Source: Brevibacterium senegalense
Lineage (GTDB): Bacteria > Actinomycetota > Actinomycetes > Actinomycetales > Brevibacteriaceae
Assembly (NCBI RefSeq): GCF_000285835.1
Contig: NZ_HE978601.1
Coordinates: 62,001-126,000 of the forward strand
Direction of reading: 5' to 3'
DNA length: 64,000 nucleotides
Both the position numbers and the translations under genes were made by a program. The notes under the pieces are model-generated. The model had not been told where the DNA came from. It worked only from the letters and a program-made list of their open reading frames with translations, and did no database searches. This document shows positions 15,487 through 23,337 of this stretch, piece by piece; within the stretch, counting starts at the first letter, position 1, and every line of letters begins with the position of its first letter.

Positions 15487-17337
15487 TCATTCGAGGGTGT
15501 CGGAGAGCTCCAGCCAACGCTCCTCGAGCTCCGCAAGCTCCGCCTCGTGCCCCTGCTGCTCCTGGGTGAGCGCGGCCAGCCCCTCGAAATCGCTCTGGTC
15601 GTGGTCGGCCATCCGCGCGTGGACCTTCTCGATCGAGGACTGCAGCTTCCCCATTCGCCGCTCGACGGCGGACAGTTCCTTCTGCGCGGCCCGGCGCTCC
15701 GCACCGGTCGGACCACCCGCCGAGGCCGTGGGGCCTCCCGCACCCGAGGTGCCGGATCCTGCGGAGCCCGCCGCGTCCTCGGCGGCGGCGTTCCTGCTCC
15801 CAGCGGGACCGGCAGCCGCACGCGCGGCGTCATCCGTGTCCTGCTGTGCCGACAGGCGCAGGTACTCGTCGATGCCGCCGGGCAGGTGCCGCAGGCCGGC
15901 GTTCCGGACGGCGAACTGGTCATCGGTGACGCGCTCCATGAAGTAGCGGTCGTGGGAGATGACGAGGAGGGTGCCGGCCCACGTGTCGAGGAGGTCCTCC
16001 ATCGCGGCGAGCATGTCCGTATCCATGTCGTTCGTGGGCTCGTCGAGGATGAGGACGTTGGGCTCGTCGAGGAGGGTGAGGAGGAACTGGAGGCGCCGGC
16101 GCTGACCGCCGGACAGGTCCTGGACGCGGTTCGCCAGCACGTCGCCCAGGCCCAGCTTCTCCGCGAGCTGTCCGGGCGTGAGGTCTCCCCCGGCGGTGCG
16201 GTACTCCGTCTTCTTCCGACCCAGCAGCTCGCGGACGAACTCGCCCATGACGGGCTCCAAGTCGCGCAGCTGCTGGTCGAGCACCGCGACGACGACGGTC
16301 TTGCCCCGCTTGACGCGGCCGCGGGTGGGCTCGACATCGCCGGTCAGCAGTCCCGCGAGCGTCGACTTGCCCGCGCCGTTGCGGCCCAGGATGCCCACGC
16401 GGTCGCCCGGGCCCAGGATCCAGTCGACGTCGTCGAGGACGGTCGTGCCCGGGTAGTCGACGCCCACGCCGGTGAGCTCGAAGACGTCCTTGCCCAGGCG
16501 CGTGGTGGCCATGCCCACGAGCTCGGTCGTGTTGCGGACCGGCGGGACGTCTGCGATGAGTGCGTTCGCCGCGTCGATGCGGAACTTGGGCTTCGAGGTG
16601 CGCGCCGGTGCGCCGCGGCGCAGCCACGCGAGCTCCTTGCGCATGAGGTTCTGCCGCTTCGCCTCCGCCTGGTCCGCCAGCCGGCGGCGCTCGACGCGCT
16701 GGAGAACGTAGGCCGCGTAGCCGCCCTCGTACTGGTCGACGGTGCCGTCGTGGACCTCCCACGTCTGCGTCGTCACCTCATCGAGGAACCACCGGTCGTG
16801 GGTGACGACGAGGAACGCGCCCTGCCCGGCGGGCCACCGGTTCTTCAGGTGGCGGGCGAGCCACGCGATGCCCTCGACGTCCAGGTGGTTCGTGGGCTCA
16901 TCGAGGAAGAGGACGTCGTGGTCGCCGGCCAGCAGCGCGGCAAGCGCGACGCGGCGGCGCTGTCCACCGGACAGCCCGTCGACGGTCTGGTCAAGATCGA
17001 GGTCGCCCAGGAGGCCGGACATGACATCGCGGATGCGCGGGACGGCGGCCCACTCGTGGTCCGCGGCATCGCCGACGACGGCGGCGCGGATCGTGGAGCC
17101 GGGCGCGAAGTCATCCGTCTGGTGCAGATAGCCGGTCGTCACGTCACGGCGGCGAGTCACGCGGCCGGAGTCCGGTTCGCGGATGCCCGCGAGGATCGTC
17201 AGCAGCGTCGACTTGCCGTCGCCGTTGCGGCCCACGATCCCGATCCGGTCACCCGCGTCGATCCCGATCGTCACCCCGTCGAGGATGGTGCGGTTGGGGT
17301 AGCTGAGGCTGATCGTCTCTGCGCCGAGCAGGTGCAC
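15487..17337 (-). CDS. ABC-F family ATPase (Uup/EttA-like)
   Basis: A 616-residue soluble protein with two ABC domains and no membrane segment. Domain 1 has Walker A GRNGDGKST (residues 36-44), signature LSGGQRRRV and Walker B VLFLDEPTNHLD. Domain 2 has GRNGAGKST, LSGGQRRRL and VLILDEPTNDMD. The interdomain linker (RVERRRLADQAEAKRQNLMRKE) is charged and helical. A C-terminal coiled coil of about 70 residues (AERRAAQKELSAVERRM onward), preceded by a Gly/Ala/Ser-rich linker, is Uup-like. ABC-F proteins act on ribosomes or, for Uup, on DNA and ribosomes. The GTG at 17337 is chosen because GGAAGGA precedes it; an upstream ATG at 17409 would cross the divergent promoter. Confidence 0.9.
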   Translation of the reverse strand: MHLLGAETISLSYPNRTILDGVTIGIDAGDRIGIVGRNGDGKSTLLTILAGIREPDSGRVTRRRDVTTGYLHQTDDFAPGSTIRAAVVGDAADHEWAAVPRIRDVMSGLLGDLDLDQTVDGLSGGQRRRVALAALLAGDHDVLFLDEPTNHLDVEGIAWLARHLKNRWPAGQGAFLVVTHDRWFLDEVTTQTWEVHDGTVDQYEGGYAAYVLQRVERRRLADQAEAKRQNLMRKELAWLRRGAPARTSKPKFRIDAANALIADVPPVRNTTELVGMATTRLGKDVFELTGVGVDYPGTTVLDDVDWILGPGDRVGILGRNGAGKSTLAGLLTGDVEPTRGRVKRGKTVVVAVLDQQLRDLEPVMGEFVRELLGRKKTEYRTAGGDLTPGQLAEKLGLGDVLANRVQDLSGGQRRRLQFLLTLLDEPNVLILDEPTNDMDTDMLAAMEDLLDTWAGTLLVISHDRYFMERVTDDQFAVRNAGLRHLPGGIDEYLRLSAQQDTDDAARAAAGPAGSRNAAAEDAAGSAGSGTSGAGGPTASAGGPTGAERRAAQKELSAVERRMGKLQSSIEKVHARMADHDQSDFEGLAALTQEQQGHEAELAELEERWLELSDTLE

Positions 17338-17410
17338 AGGGGTCCTTCCGGGAATGGGCGTGAGGGCGTCCCCCAGCCTACTCGCCGGGACGGACGTGGC
17401 GCGCGTCACC

Positions 17411-17416
17411 TAGTGT
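17411..17416 (+). promoter_or_regulatory. Leaderless -10 box of the HAD hydrolase gene
   Basis: TAGTGT ends 6 bases before the ATG at 17423, and there is no ribosome binding site. Confidence 0.5.
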
Positions 17417-17422
17417 GGTGAC

Positions 17423-18175
17423 ATGCACCCGGACCACGCCGCACCGGACACCGGCACCCTGGATCTCACCGCCTACGATGCCCTGAGCTTCGACTGCTAT
17501 GGCACCCTCATCGACTGGGAGGCGGGGATCGCCGCCGTCATCGGACCGTGGGCCCGCCGCCATGATCCCTCGCTCACGGATGAGGACGTCCTCGTCGCGT
17601 ACGCGGCGAACGAGGCGGCCGTCCTGCGCGAGTACCCCTCGCTCCCCTACCCGGATGCCCTCCGCGAGGCGTTCCGCCGCACCGGGACGGTGCTGGGACA
17701 CCCCGTCACCGAGGCCGAGGCGGCTGACCTGGGCGGTTCCGTCCCGGCGTGGCCAGCCTTCGAGGACTCCGTGGAGGCGCTGGCGATCCTCAAGCGGCAC
17801 TACCGGCTCATCATCCTGTCGAACGTGGACCGCGCCGGATTCGCTGCCTCGAACCGGCGGTTGCAGATCGAGTTCGACGACATCCTCACCGCGGAGGACA
17901 TCGGCTCGTACAAGCCGAATCCCGCGAACTTCCGGGCACTGGCTCAGCTGGCCGAGCAGCGCGGTCACACCGGACGTCTGTTGCACGTCGCCCAGTCCCT
18001 CTTCCACGACCACGTGCCTGCGCGCGACGCCGGTCTGCCGGGAGTCTGGATCAACCGTCGGCACGACCGACCCGGCTGGGGCGCGACCCCGGATCCCGGG
18101 ACCTCCGTCACGCCGGACGCGGAGTACCCGAGCCTGCTCGCCTTCGCGCACGCGGTGCAGGGGGCGTTCGAGTGA
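17423..18175 (+). CDS. HAD-superfamily hydrolase (haloacid dehalogenase type II-like)
   Basis: A 250-residue phosphatase/dehalogenase-fold protein. Motif I is DCYGTLIDWE (the first Asp is the nucleophile, and the next catalytic position is Tyr-Gly-Thr rather than a second Asp, as in haloacid dehalogenases). Motif II is LSNVDR, motif III KPNPANF, and HVAQSLFHDHVPARDAGLPGVWI replaces the usual GD..nDv motif IV. This pattern matches the type II haloacid dehalogenase subfamily, whose members hydrolyse 2-haloacids or related compounds; the true substrate is unknown. It diverges from the ABC-F gene and has a leaderless-type promoter. Confidence 0.85.
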   Translation: MHPDHAAPDTGTLDLTAYDALSFDCYGTLIDWEAGIAAVIGPWARRHDPSLTDEDVLVAYAANEAAVLREYPSLPYPDALREAFRRTGTVLGHPVTEAEAADLGGSVPAWPAFEDSVEALAILKRHYRLIILSNVDRAGFAASNRRLQIEFDDILTAEDIGSYKPNPANFRALAQLAEQRGHTGRLLHVAQSLFHDHVPARDAGLPGVWINRRHDRPGWGATPDPGTSVTPDAEYPSLLAFAHAVQGAFE

Positions 18176-18260
18176 GGCAGGAGTCGCGCCGCCGGGCCCT
18201 GCACCCCTGTTGGCGCAGCCGCCTCTTCACCTTCCTGGTCGTCGCGCTCCCGAGCATTGC

Positions 18261-19433
18261 TCAGGAACGCGTCGCGGCGAAGGCCGCAGCAGTCAGCATC
18301 ACGGCCATGACGACCGCCATCGCGGAGTAGCTGCCGAGCACGCCGGCGAGCGCGGGTCCGGAGACGGGGGCCAAGGCACCGACAGCGGTCATCGGCGCGG
18401 TGAAGACTCCGTTGATCGTCCCGAAGTCCTGCGTGCCCCACCGGTCCGACACCGCCGTGGCCTGCAGCAGCGTGTGGCAACCGCGGACTGCGCCCAGCAC
18501 GACGGCGATGGCGATGAGGACGGCGGCGGGACCCGGGACGTACGCCAGCAGCCAGATCCCGATCGCACCAAGGCCGAAGAGGAGTGCAGTGCGGGTGTGC
18601 ACGGCGGTGAGGGAGACCAGCCTCGAGTAGCCGATGCGGCCGATCACCTGTCCGGCACCGATGAGACCCAGCGAGACGGCGGCGACGCTGTACGAGATCC
18701 CTCGTTCGAGGAGGACGGGGATGATGTTGATCGTGACCGCGAAGAGAGTGAAGGTCGCCAGCGCCATGGTGATCTGCAGGATGACGAAGCGCGGACTGCG
18801 GGTGATGGAGCGGACCTGGGACTTCGATCTGCGGACGGAGCGCTCCACTGCGTCCGACCACGACCGGTTGAGGAAGAAGGCGTGCAGCGGCACGGTCACG
18901 ACTGCGAGGATGCCGGCCATGATGAGGTAGCCGGTCCGCCACCCCACCTGATCGATGAGGGAGGCGACGATGGGAGCGAAGATCGTGGAGGCCAACCCCG
19001 CGACGAGGGTCAGCGTCGTCAGGGGGACGACCCGTCGCGCGCCGTACCAGCGGGTGATGACCGCGAACGCAGGAGGATAGAGGACTGCGGATTGGGCGAA
19101 CCCGGCCACCAGCCAGGCGGCGTAGAACATCGGCAGGTTCGGGGACCACGCGACGAGCACCAGGGAGAGCACCCCGACCACTGCTCCCAGGGTCATGACC
19201 GTGCGCGGACCTTGCGTGTCCAGGATCCTGCCGACTCTCACTCCGGCGACCGCGGAGACGAGCAGCCCCACGGACAGAGCGGCTGTGATCGCGGTGTGGC
19301 TCCACCCCGTGTCCTGGGAGATGGGCGCCACCGCGACGGGCAGTGAGTAGTACAGCAGTCCCCAGCTGGTGGTCTCGGCGATGCAGAGCGCGACGAGACC
19401 ACCACGGGGCCGGTCGGTCATGGACGAGTCCAC
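18261..19433 (-). CDS. MFS transporter at the end of the arsenic cluster
   Basis: A 390-residue major facilitator with about 12 membrane segments, starting GGLVALCIAETTSWGLLYYSLPVAVAPIS and containing the cytoplasmic loop RVGRILDTQGPR after helix 2. It lies 67 bases downstream of the flavoprotein gene on the same strand and ends the cluster. A GTG at 19433 with AGGG upstream is chosen; the ATG at 19421 is an alternative that removes four residues. A 16-base palindrome lies between it and the flavoprotein gene. Its place suggests export of an arsenical or an unrelated compound, but it lacks a diagnostic ArsJ or ArsP feature, so the substrate is open. It uses GTC-GGC/GTC-GGG for Val-Gly pairs like the ars genes. 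Confidence 0.82.
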   Translation of the reverse strand: MDSSMTDRPRGGLVALCIAETTSWGLLYYSLPVAVAPISQDTGWSHTAITAALSVGLLVSAVAGVRVGRILDTQGPRTVMTLGAVVGVLSLVLVAWSPNLPMFYAAWLVAGFAQSAVLYPPAFAVITRWYGARRVVPLTTLTLVAGLASTIFAPIVASLIDQVGWRTGYLIMAGILAVVTVPLHAFFLNRSWSDAVERSVRRSKSQVRSITRSPRFVILQITMALATFTLFAVTINIIPVLLERGISYSVAAVSLGLIGAGQVIGRIGYSRLVSLTAVHTRTALLFGLGAIGIWLLAYVPGPAAVLIAIAVVLGAVRGCHTLLQATAVSDRWGTQDFGTINGVFTAPMTAVGALAPVSGPALAGVLGSYSAMAVVMAVMLTAAAFAATRS

Positions 19434-19474
19434 GTCGAGCCCTGGAGGACCCGGGCGTCCAGGGGTGGAGTCTG

Positions 19475-19496
19475 GGTGGTCATGGCCATGACCGCC
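19475..19496. promoter_or_regulatory. Inverted repeat between the arsenic flavoprotein and MFS genes
   Basis: GGTCATGG/CCATGACC (19478-19493) is a perfect 16-base palindrome with no spacer, extended to 19475-19496 if one G-T pair is allowed. It begins 5 bases after the flavoprotein stop codon and lies about 42 bases upstream of the MFS start. It may be an operator or a processing/terminator hairpin. Confidence 0.45.
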
Positions 19497-19500
19497 AGTC

Positions 19501-20844
19501 TCAGCAGCACGAGGTGGGCGCAGGTGCGCCGACTGTCACCAGCTGGGGCTCCACCGGCGCGTCACACGATCCGCCCAGGTCGGTGCTGCACACACCGGTC
19601 TCCGGCAGGTCGAGATGCACCTCGTCCGCGGCGGCACGGTCGCCGGCCAGTGCTGCGGCGATGGAGCGGACCTGCTCATAGCCGGTGGCCATGAGGAACG
19701 TGGGCGCCCGACCGTAGCTCTTCATCCCCACGATGTAGAAGCCCGCATCAGGGTGGGACAGGACGCTTTCGCCGTGAGGCTCGACGCTGCCGCAGGAATG
19801 GAACTCCGGGTCGATGAGCGGTCCCAGCCGACGGGGAGCCTCAACGGCAGGATCGAGTTCGAGGCGCAACTCGGTCAGCATCGACAGGTCGGGTCGGAAG
19901 CCGGTGGCGGGCACCAACAGGTCGACGGTCAACTCTTCGGACCCGGTGGTCCCGTTTGCGAGGACTCGCAGGCGGCCCCCGGCTGCTTCGAAGCCTGTGA
20001 TCGTGAACGATGTGTGGACATCGACGACTTCGGATTCAACGAGTGCCCGCAGGCGGGACCCCAGCGCTCCGCGTGCGGCGAGCTCGTCGCGATCCTCTCC
20101 ACCGTAGACACGTGAGACGTCTGCGGAGCGGACCGCCCAGCTGATCCGGGTCTGCGGAACCTCCCGCGCCAGATCCGCCAGATCGAGCAGGGTGTTCGCC
20201 GCGGAATGTCCGGCACCGACCACGAGGATGTGACGGCCGGCGAATCGCTCGCGATCAGCACCGGTGACGGCCGGCAGCGGCTGCGTGATGAGGCCGCTCG
20301 CCGCGGCCTCGGTCTCTCCGGGGGCCGGCAGACCTGACCGGCCCAGCGGGTTGTGCTGTGCCCAGGTGCCGGACGCGTCGATGACGCTGCGGGCCGGCAG
20401 GTCGTCGAATGACCCGTCCGTCCGGGCGACGCGAACGAGGAAGGGAGTGGTAGCGCGGTTATGACCCCGTGTCTTGTCCATGTCCTGGCGGGAGACCGCG
20501 ACGACCCGGACGCCGGTGCGGACGACGTCGCCCAGTGCGGCCGCCAGCGGAGCCAGATATTCATCGACGAGTTCGTGGCCGGTGGGCAGCTCCTCGAGGT
20601 CCGGCTCCTGCCACCCGGTGGCCTCCAGCAGGCGCCTGGCTGCTGCGTCGATGTTGTAGCGCCACGGCGAGAACAGCCGCGTGTGACCCCACTCGCGGAT
20701 CGCTGCCGCGACAGTGTCTCCGGCTTCGAGGACCAGGGCGGTGAGTCCCCATTCACGGACATGGGCCGCGGCGGCCAGCCCGACGGGGCCGGCGCCGATG
20801 ATGACGACGGGCAGGTCCTGGTGGTCACGAGTGATGTCACGCAT
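19501..20844 (-). CDS. arsO: ArsO-like FAD/NAD(P)-dependent flavoprotein monooxygenase
   Basis: A 447-residue flavoprotein. The FAD-binding Rossmann motif IIGAGPVGLAAAAHV is at about residues 14-28, a second NAD(P) motif VVGAGHSAANTLLDL lies in the middle, and LVPATGFRPD precedes the C-terminal domain. The C-terminus carries several cysteines, including a final CC, which could bind As(III). Proteins of this type are common in actinobacterial ars operons and are usually named ArsO, a putative flavin-binding monooxygenase of unproved reaction. It lies 60 bases downstream of the ArsC gene in the same orientation. The call rests on the domain order and on context. Confidence 0.8.
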   Translation of the reverse strand: MRDITRDHQDLPVVIIGAGPVGLAAAAHVREWGLTALVLEAGDTVAAAIREWGHTRLFSPWRYNIDAAARRLLEATGWQEPDLEELPTGHELVDEYLAPLAAALGDVVRTGVRVVAVSRQDMDKTRGHNRATTPFLVRVARTDGSFDDLPARSVIDASGTWAQHNPLGRSGLPAPGETEAAASGLITQPLPAVTGADRERFAGRHILVVGAGHSAANTLLDLADLAREVPQTRISWAVRSADVSRVYGGEDRDELAARGALGSRLRALVESEVVDVHTSFTITGFEAAGGRLRVLANGTTGSEELTVDLLVPATGFRPDLSMLTELRLELDPAVEAPRRLGPLIDPEFHSCGSVEPHGESVLSHPDAGFYIVGMKSYGRAPTFLMATGYEQVRSIAAALAGDRAAADEVHLDLPETGVCSTDLGGSCDAPVEPQLVTVGAPAPTSCC

Positions 20845-20904
20845 GGAGGGACTCCTGGAGTAGGGGGGTGTGGCCGGCGGTCTGATGGCGATGAGGTCGT
20901 CGCC

Positions 20905-21324
20905 TCAGTTCGAGGGAGCCGGGATCAGTTCGGAGATGAGCTGCTGGATGCGGGCTTTGATGTCGTCGCGGACCTCGCGGACGTCGTCGATGCCCTTGCC
21001 GGCCGGGTCGGCCAGTTCCCAATCCTCGTAGCGCTTGCCGGGGAAGATCGGGCAGGCGTCTCCGCAGCCCATGGTGATCACGACATCGGAGGCCCTCACG
21101 GCCTCGGTGGTCAGCACCTTCGGGGACATTGCGGTGATGTCGATGTCCTCCTCTGCCATCGCTTCGACAGCGACCGGATTGATCTGGTCGGCGGGTTCGG
21201 AGCCGGCCGAGCGGACCTCGATCCGGTCCCCGGCCAGTGCGGTGAGGAATCCGGCTGCCATCTGGGAGCGGCCGGCGTTGTGGACGCAGACGAACAGGAC
21301 ACTGGGCTTCGGTGAAGAGGCCAT
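20905..21324 (-). CDS. arsC: Arsenate reductase, low-molecular-weight phosphatase fold (ArsC)
   Basis: A 139-residue enzyme reducing arsenate to arsenite in the cytoplasm. The P-loop CVHNAGRSQMA near the N-terminus holds the attacking Cys and the oxyanion Arg. A second catalytic pair is suggested by MGCGDACPIFPG (two further Cys), and DDIKARIQQLI is at the C-terminus. The full set of three Cys resembles the thioredoxin-coupled ArsC, although actinobacterial homologues can also use mycothiol. It is the second of two ArsC-type genes, 25 bases after its paralogue, and precedes arsO. Confidence 0.92.
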   Translation of the reverse strand: MASSPKPSVLFVCVHNAGRSQMAAGFLTALAGDRIEVRSAGSEPADQINPVAVEAMAEEDIDITAMSPKVLTTEAVRASDVVITMGCGDACPIFPGKRYEDWELADPAGKGIDDVREVRDDIKARIQQLISELIPAPSN

Positions 21325-21349
21325 GGGATGTCTTCCGATCAGGTGGTGG

Positions 21350-21769
21350 TCAGCGGGTGCGGAGTTCGTCGTGCAGGGCCCGGACGCGGGCGTCGATGTC
21401 GTCACGCACGAGGCGCATCCGCTCGAGTCCGTCGATCCCGCGCTCGGAGGGCTCGTCGGTCGCCCACGTCTCGATCGTGGCCGTCATTCCCTCGACCGCC
21501 TCGACGTGTGCCTCCTGTCCGAGCACGATGACCCGGTTGGCCCGGCGCAGCAGCTCCGGATCGATCGGCTTGGGTCGTTCCCCCGCCACCTCGGCGACCG
21601 ACTCGGCGAGCACCTGGACCGACTGCTGGTTGAGCGAGTCGCCGGGGTGGGTCCCGGCCGAATGCACCTCGACCGCGCCGCCGGCGCGGTGGCGCAGGAG
21701 AGCAGCGGCCATCTGTGACTTGCCCCCGTTCTTGACGCAGACGAACAAGACGCTGGGCTTGCCGGTCAT
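21350..21769 (-). CDS. ArsC-type low-molecular-weight phosphatase-fold protein, variant P-loop
   Basis: A 139-residue paralogue of the next gene. The P-loop reads CVKNGGKSQMA: the catalytic Cys is kept but the usual Arg is Lys. The downstream region (VIVLGQEAHVEAV) lacks the extra cysteines seen in the neighbour (MGCGDAC). Lys-type ArsC proteins occur in actinobacterial ars operons and some are mycothiol-dependent arsenate reductases; this assignment is by analogy. Its ATG overlaps the ACR3 stop codon (ATGA), so it is coupled to the arsenite exporter. Confidence 0.85.
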   Translation of the reverse strand: MTGKPSVLFVCVKNGGKSQMAAALLRHRAGGAVEVHSAGTHPGDSLNQQSVQVLAESVAEVAGERPKPIDPELLRRANRVIVLGQEAHVEAVEGMTATIETWATDEPSERGIDGLERMRLVRDDIDARVRALHDELRTR

Positions 21770-22884
21770 GAGTGGTCTCCTGGGACGGATCGGTTCGGGA
21801 CGGTCGGGTCGTTGCGGAAGAGCCTGGGGCCCAGCCAGAGCGCGAGGTAGACGAGGCCGACGAGGACGGGGACTTCGATCAACGGGCCGACGACGCCCGC
21901 CAGTGCTTGGCCGGACGTGATGCCGAAGGTGCCGATCGCCACCGCGATGGCCAGCTCGAAGTTGTTGCCCGACGCGGTGAAGGCCACGCTGGTCGACTTC
22001 GCGTAGTTCAGTCCCACCGCCTTCGAGGCGAACAGGCTGAGGGCGAACATGAGCACGAAGTACAGGAGCAGCGGCACGGCCATCCGCGCCACGTCCAGCG
22101 GTTGCGATGTGATCGCTTCCCCCTGCATCGCGAACAGCAGGACGATGGTGAACAGCAGTCCGTAGAGCGCCCACGGACCGATCCTCGGCAGGAACGTCTC
22201 CTCATACCAGTGCCGACCCTTGGTCTTCTCCCCCAGCACGCGGGTGAGGAAGCCGGCCACGAGGGGAATCCCGAGGAAGACCAGCACGGAGGCCACAATC
22301 GCCCACACGGAGAACTGCGCAGAGGTGGTCTCCAGCCCCAGCCACGACGGCAGCACCTGCAGGTAGAACCACCCCAGCGCCCCGAAGGCCACGACCTGGA
22401 AGACGGAATTGATCGCGACGAGCACCGCAGCCGCTTCCCGGTCACCGCAGGCCAGGTCGTTCCAGATGAAGACCATCGCGATGCAGCGGGCGAGCCCCAC
22501 GATGATGAGGCCGGTGCGGAACTCCGGCAGATCAGGCAGGAAGACCCAGGCGAGCGCGAACATGAAGGCCGGGCCGACGATCCAGTTGAGGAACAGCGAC
22601 AGGGTCAACAGCTTCCGGTCCCCGGTCACCCGGTCCATCTCGTCGTAGCGCACCTTCGCCAGCACCGGATACATCATGACCAGCAGTCCGAGGGCGATCG
22701 GCACCGAGATCCCGCCGATCTTCACCGCATCCAATGCCGTGTCGAGTCCGGGCACGAACCGCCCCAGCAGCAGGCCGACGGCCATGGCCGCCAGGATCCA
22801 GACCGGCAGCCACCGGTCCAGGAAGGACATCTCCTTCGCCACCGGCGTGGCCCTCTGCGCGGCCGTCGTCGCACTGGTGCTCAT
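21766..22884 (-). CDS. Arsenite efflux permease, ACR3 family
   Basis: A 372-residue membrane protein with about ten membrane helices. The ACR3 hallmark VGLARCIAMVFIWNDLACGD includes the conserved Cys of helix 4 needed for As(III) transport. PIALGLLVMMYPVLAKVRY and the helix-9 region FTASGNNFELAIAVAIGTFG are also typical. It exports arsenite from the cytoplasm, using the proton gradient. It is the first gene of the minus-strand ars operon, has GAGGAG ahead of its ATG, and diverges from arsR. Four of its Val-Gly pairs are written GTC-GGC, a hexamer that the core genes of this window mostly avoid. Confidence 0.95.
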   Translation of the reverse strand: MSTSATTAAQRATPVAKEMSFLDRWLPVWILAAMAVGLLLGRFVPGLDTALDAVKIGGISVPIALGLLVMMYPVLAKVRYDEMDRVTGDRKLLTLSLFLNWIVGPAFMFALAWVFLPDLPEFRTGLIIVGLARCIAMVFIWNDLACGDREAAAVLVAINSVFQVVAFGALGWFYLQVLPSWLGLETTSAQFSVWAIVASVLVFLGIPLVAGFLTRVLGEKTKGRHWYEETFLPRIGPWALYGLLFTIVLLFAMQGEAITSQPLDVARMAVPLLLYFVLMFALSLFASKAVGLNYAKSTSVAFTASGNNFELAIAVAIGTFGITSGQALAGVVGPLIEVPVLVGLVYLALWLGPRLFRNDPTVPNRSVPGDHS

Positions 22885-22902
22885 CGCTGCGCAGCTCCTC
22901 GT

Positions 22903-22961
22903 ATCGATGAATGTCTATGCGACAGGCTAGACGCACACATCGATGACCGTCAATGTATGCT
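22903..22961. promoter_or_regulatory. arsR/ACR3 divergent control region
   Basis: The octamer ATCGATGA occurs twice as a direct repeat, at 22903-22910 and 22939-22946, between the two divergent genes. Each contains the palindrome ATCGAT. A TATGCT box at 22956-22961 ends 6 bases before the arsR ATG at 22968. The repeats are candidate ArsR half-sites. Confidence 0.5.
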
Positions 22962-22967
22962 GGCGTG

Positions 22968-23336
22968 ATGAGCACATCAGTGGACAGCCCAGTGCAGAGC
23001 GGAGAATCGCACCTCGGAGCAGCGGCAGAATGCTGCGCGATGAACGCGACGCCGTTGGGGATCGCGGACGCCGACCGCATGGCGACGAAGCTCAAGGCCC
23101 TGTCCGACCCCACACGGCTGCGCGTCCTCTCGCACGTCGTGGCCCAGGGGTGCGACTCAGTCTGCGCCTGCGACCTGATCGACGTCCTCGACATCAGCCA
23201 ACCCACGATCAGCCACCATCTCAAGAAGCTCGTCGACGCAGGCCTCCTGACCCGCGAACAGCGCGGGAGATGGGCCCACTACACCGTGGTGCGCGAGACG
23301 TTCGCAGAGCTCAGCCGGTTCCTGTCGCTGGACTGA
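22968..23336 (+). CDS. arsR: ArsR-family arsenic-sensing repressor
   Basis: A 122-residue winged-helix repressor. The metal-site region CACDLIDVLDISQPTISHHLKKL carries a C-x-C pair at the position of the ArsR ELCVCDL motif in the recognition region; ISQPTISHHLKKLVDAG is the DNA-binding helix. An extra Cys-Cys (AECCAM) lies near the N-terminus and might add a thiolate ligand. As(III) or Sb(III) binding should release it from DNA. The start at 22968 is favoured over an ATG at 22953 because the -10 box TATGCT overlaps the latter. It diverges from ACR3 and its stop is 1 base from the end of the convergent SDR gene. Confidence 0.93.
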   Translation: MSTSVDSPVQSGESHLGAAAECCAMNATPLGIADADRMATKLKALSDPTRLRVLSHVVAQGCDSVCACDLIDVLDISQPTISHHLKKLVDAGLLTREQRGRWAHYTVVRETFAELSRFLSLD

Positions 23337-23337
23337 C

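Noticed and set aside
15547..17421. A 624-codon open frame on the plus strand opposite the ABC-F gene
   Set aside because: It is a mirror of high-GC coding on the other strand; its residues are repetitive Val/Asp/Glu/Arg without any domain, while the minus strand has full ABC motifs.
18261..19433. Calling the MFS gene arsJ
   Set aside because: ArsJ is normally paired with a glyceraldehyde-3-phosphate dehydrogenase gene, which is absent here, and no diagnostic residue supports it.
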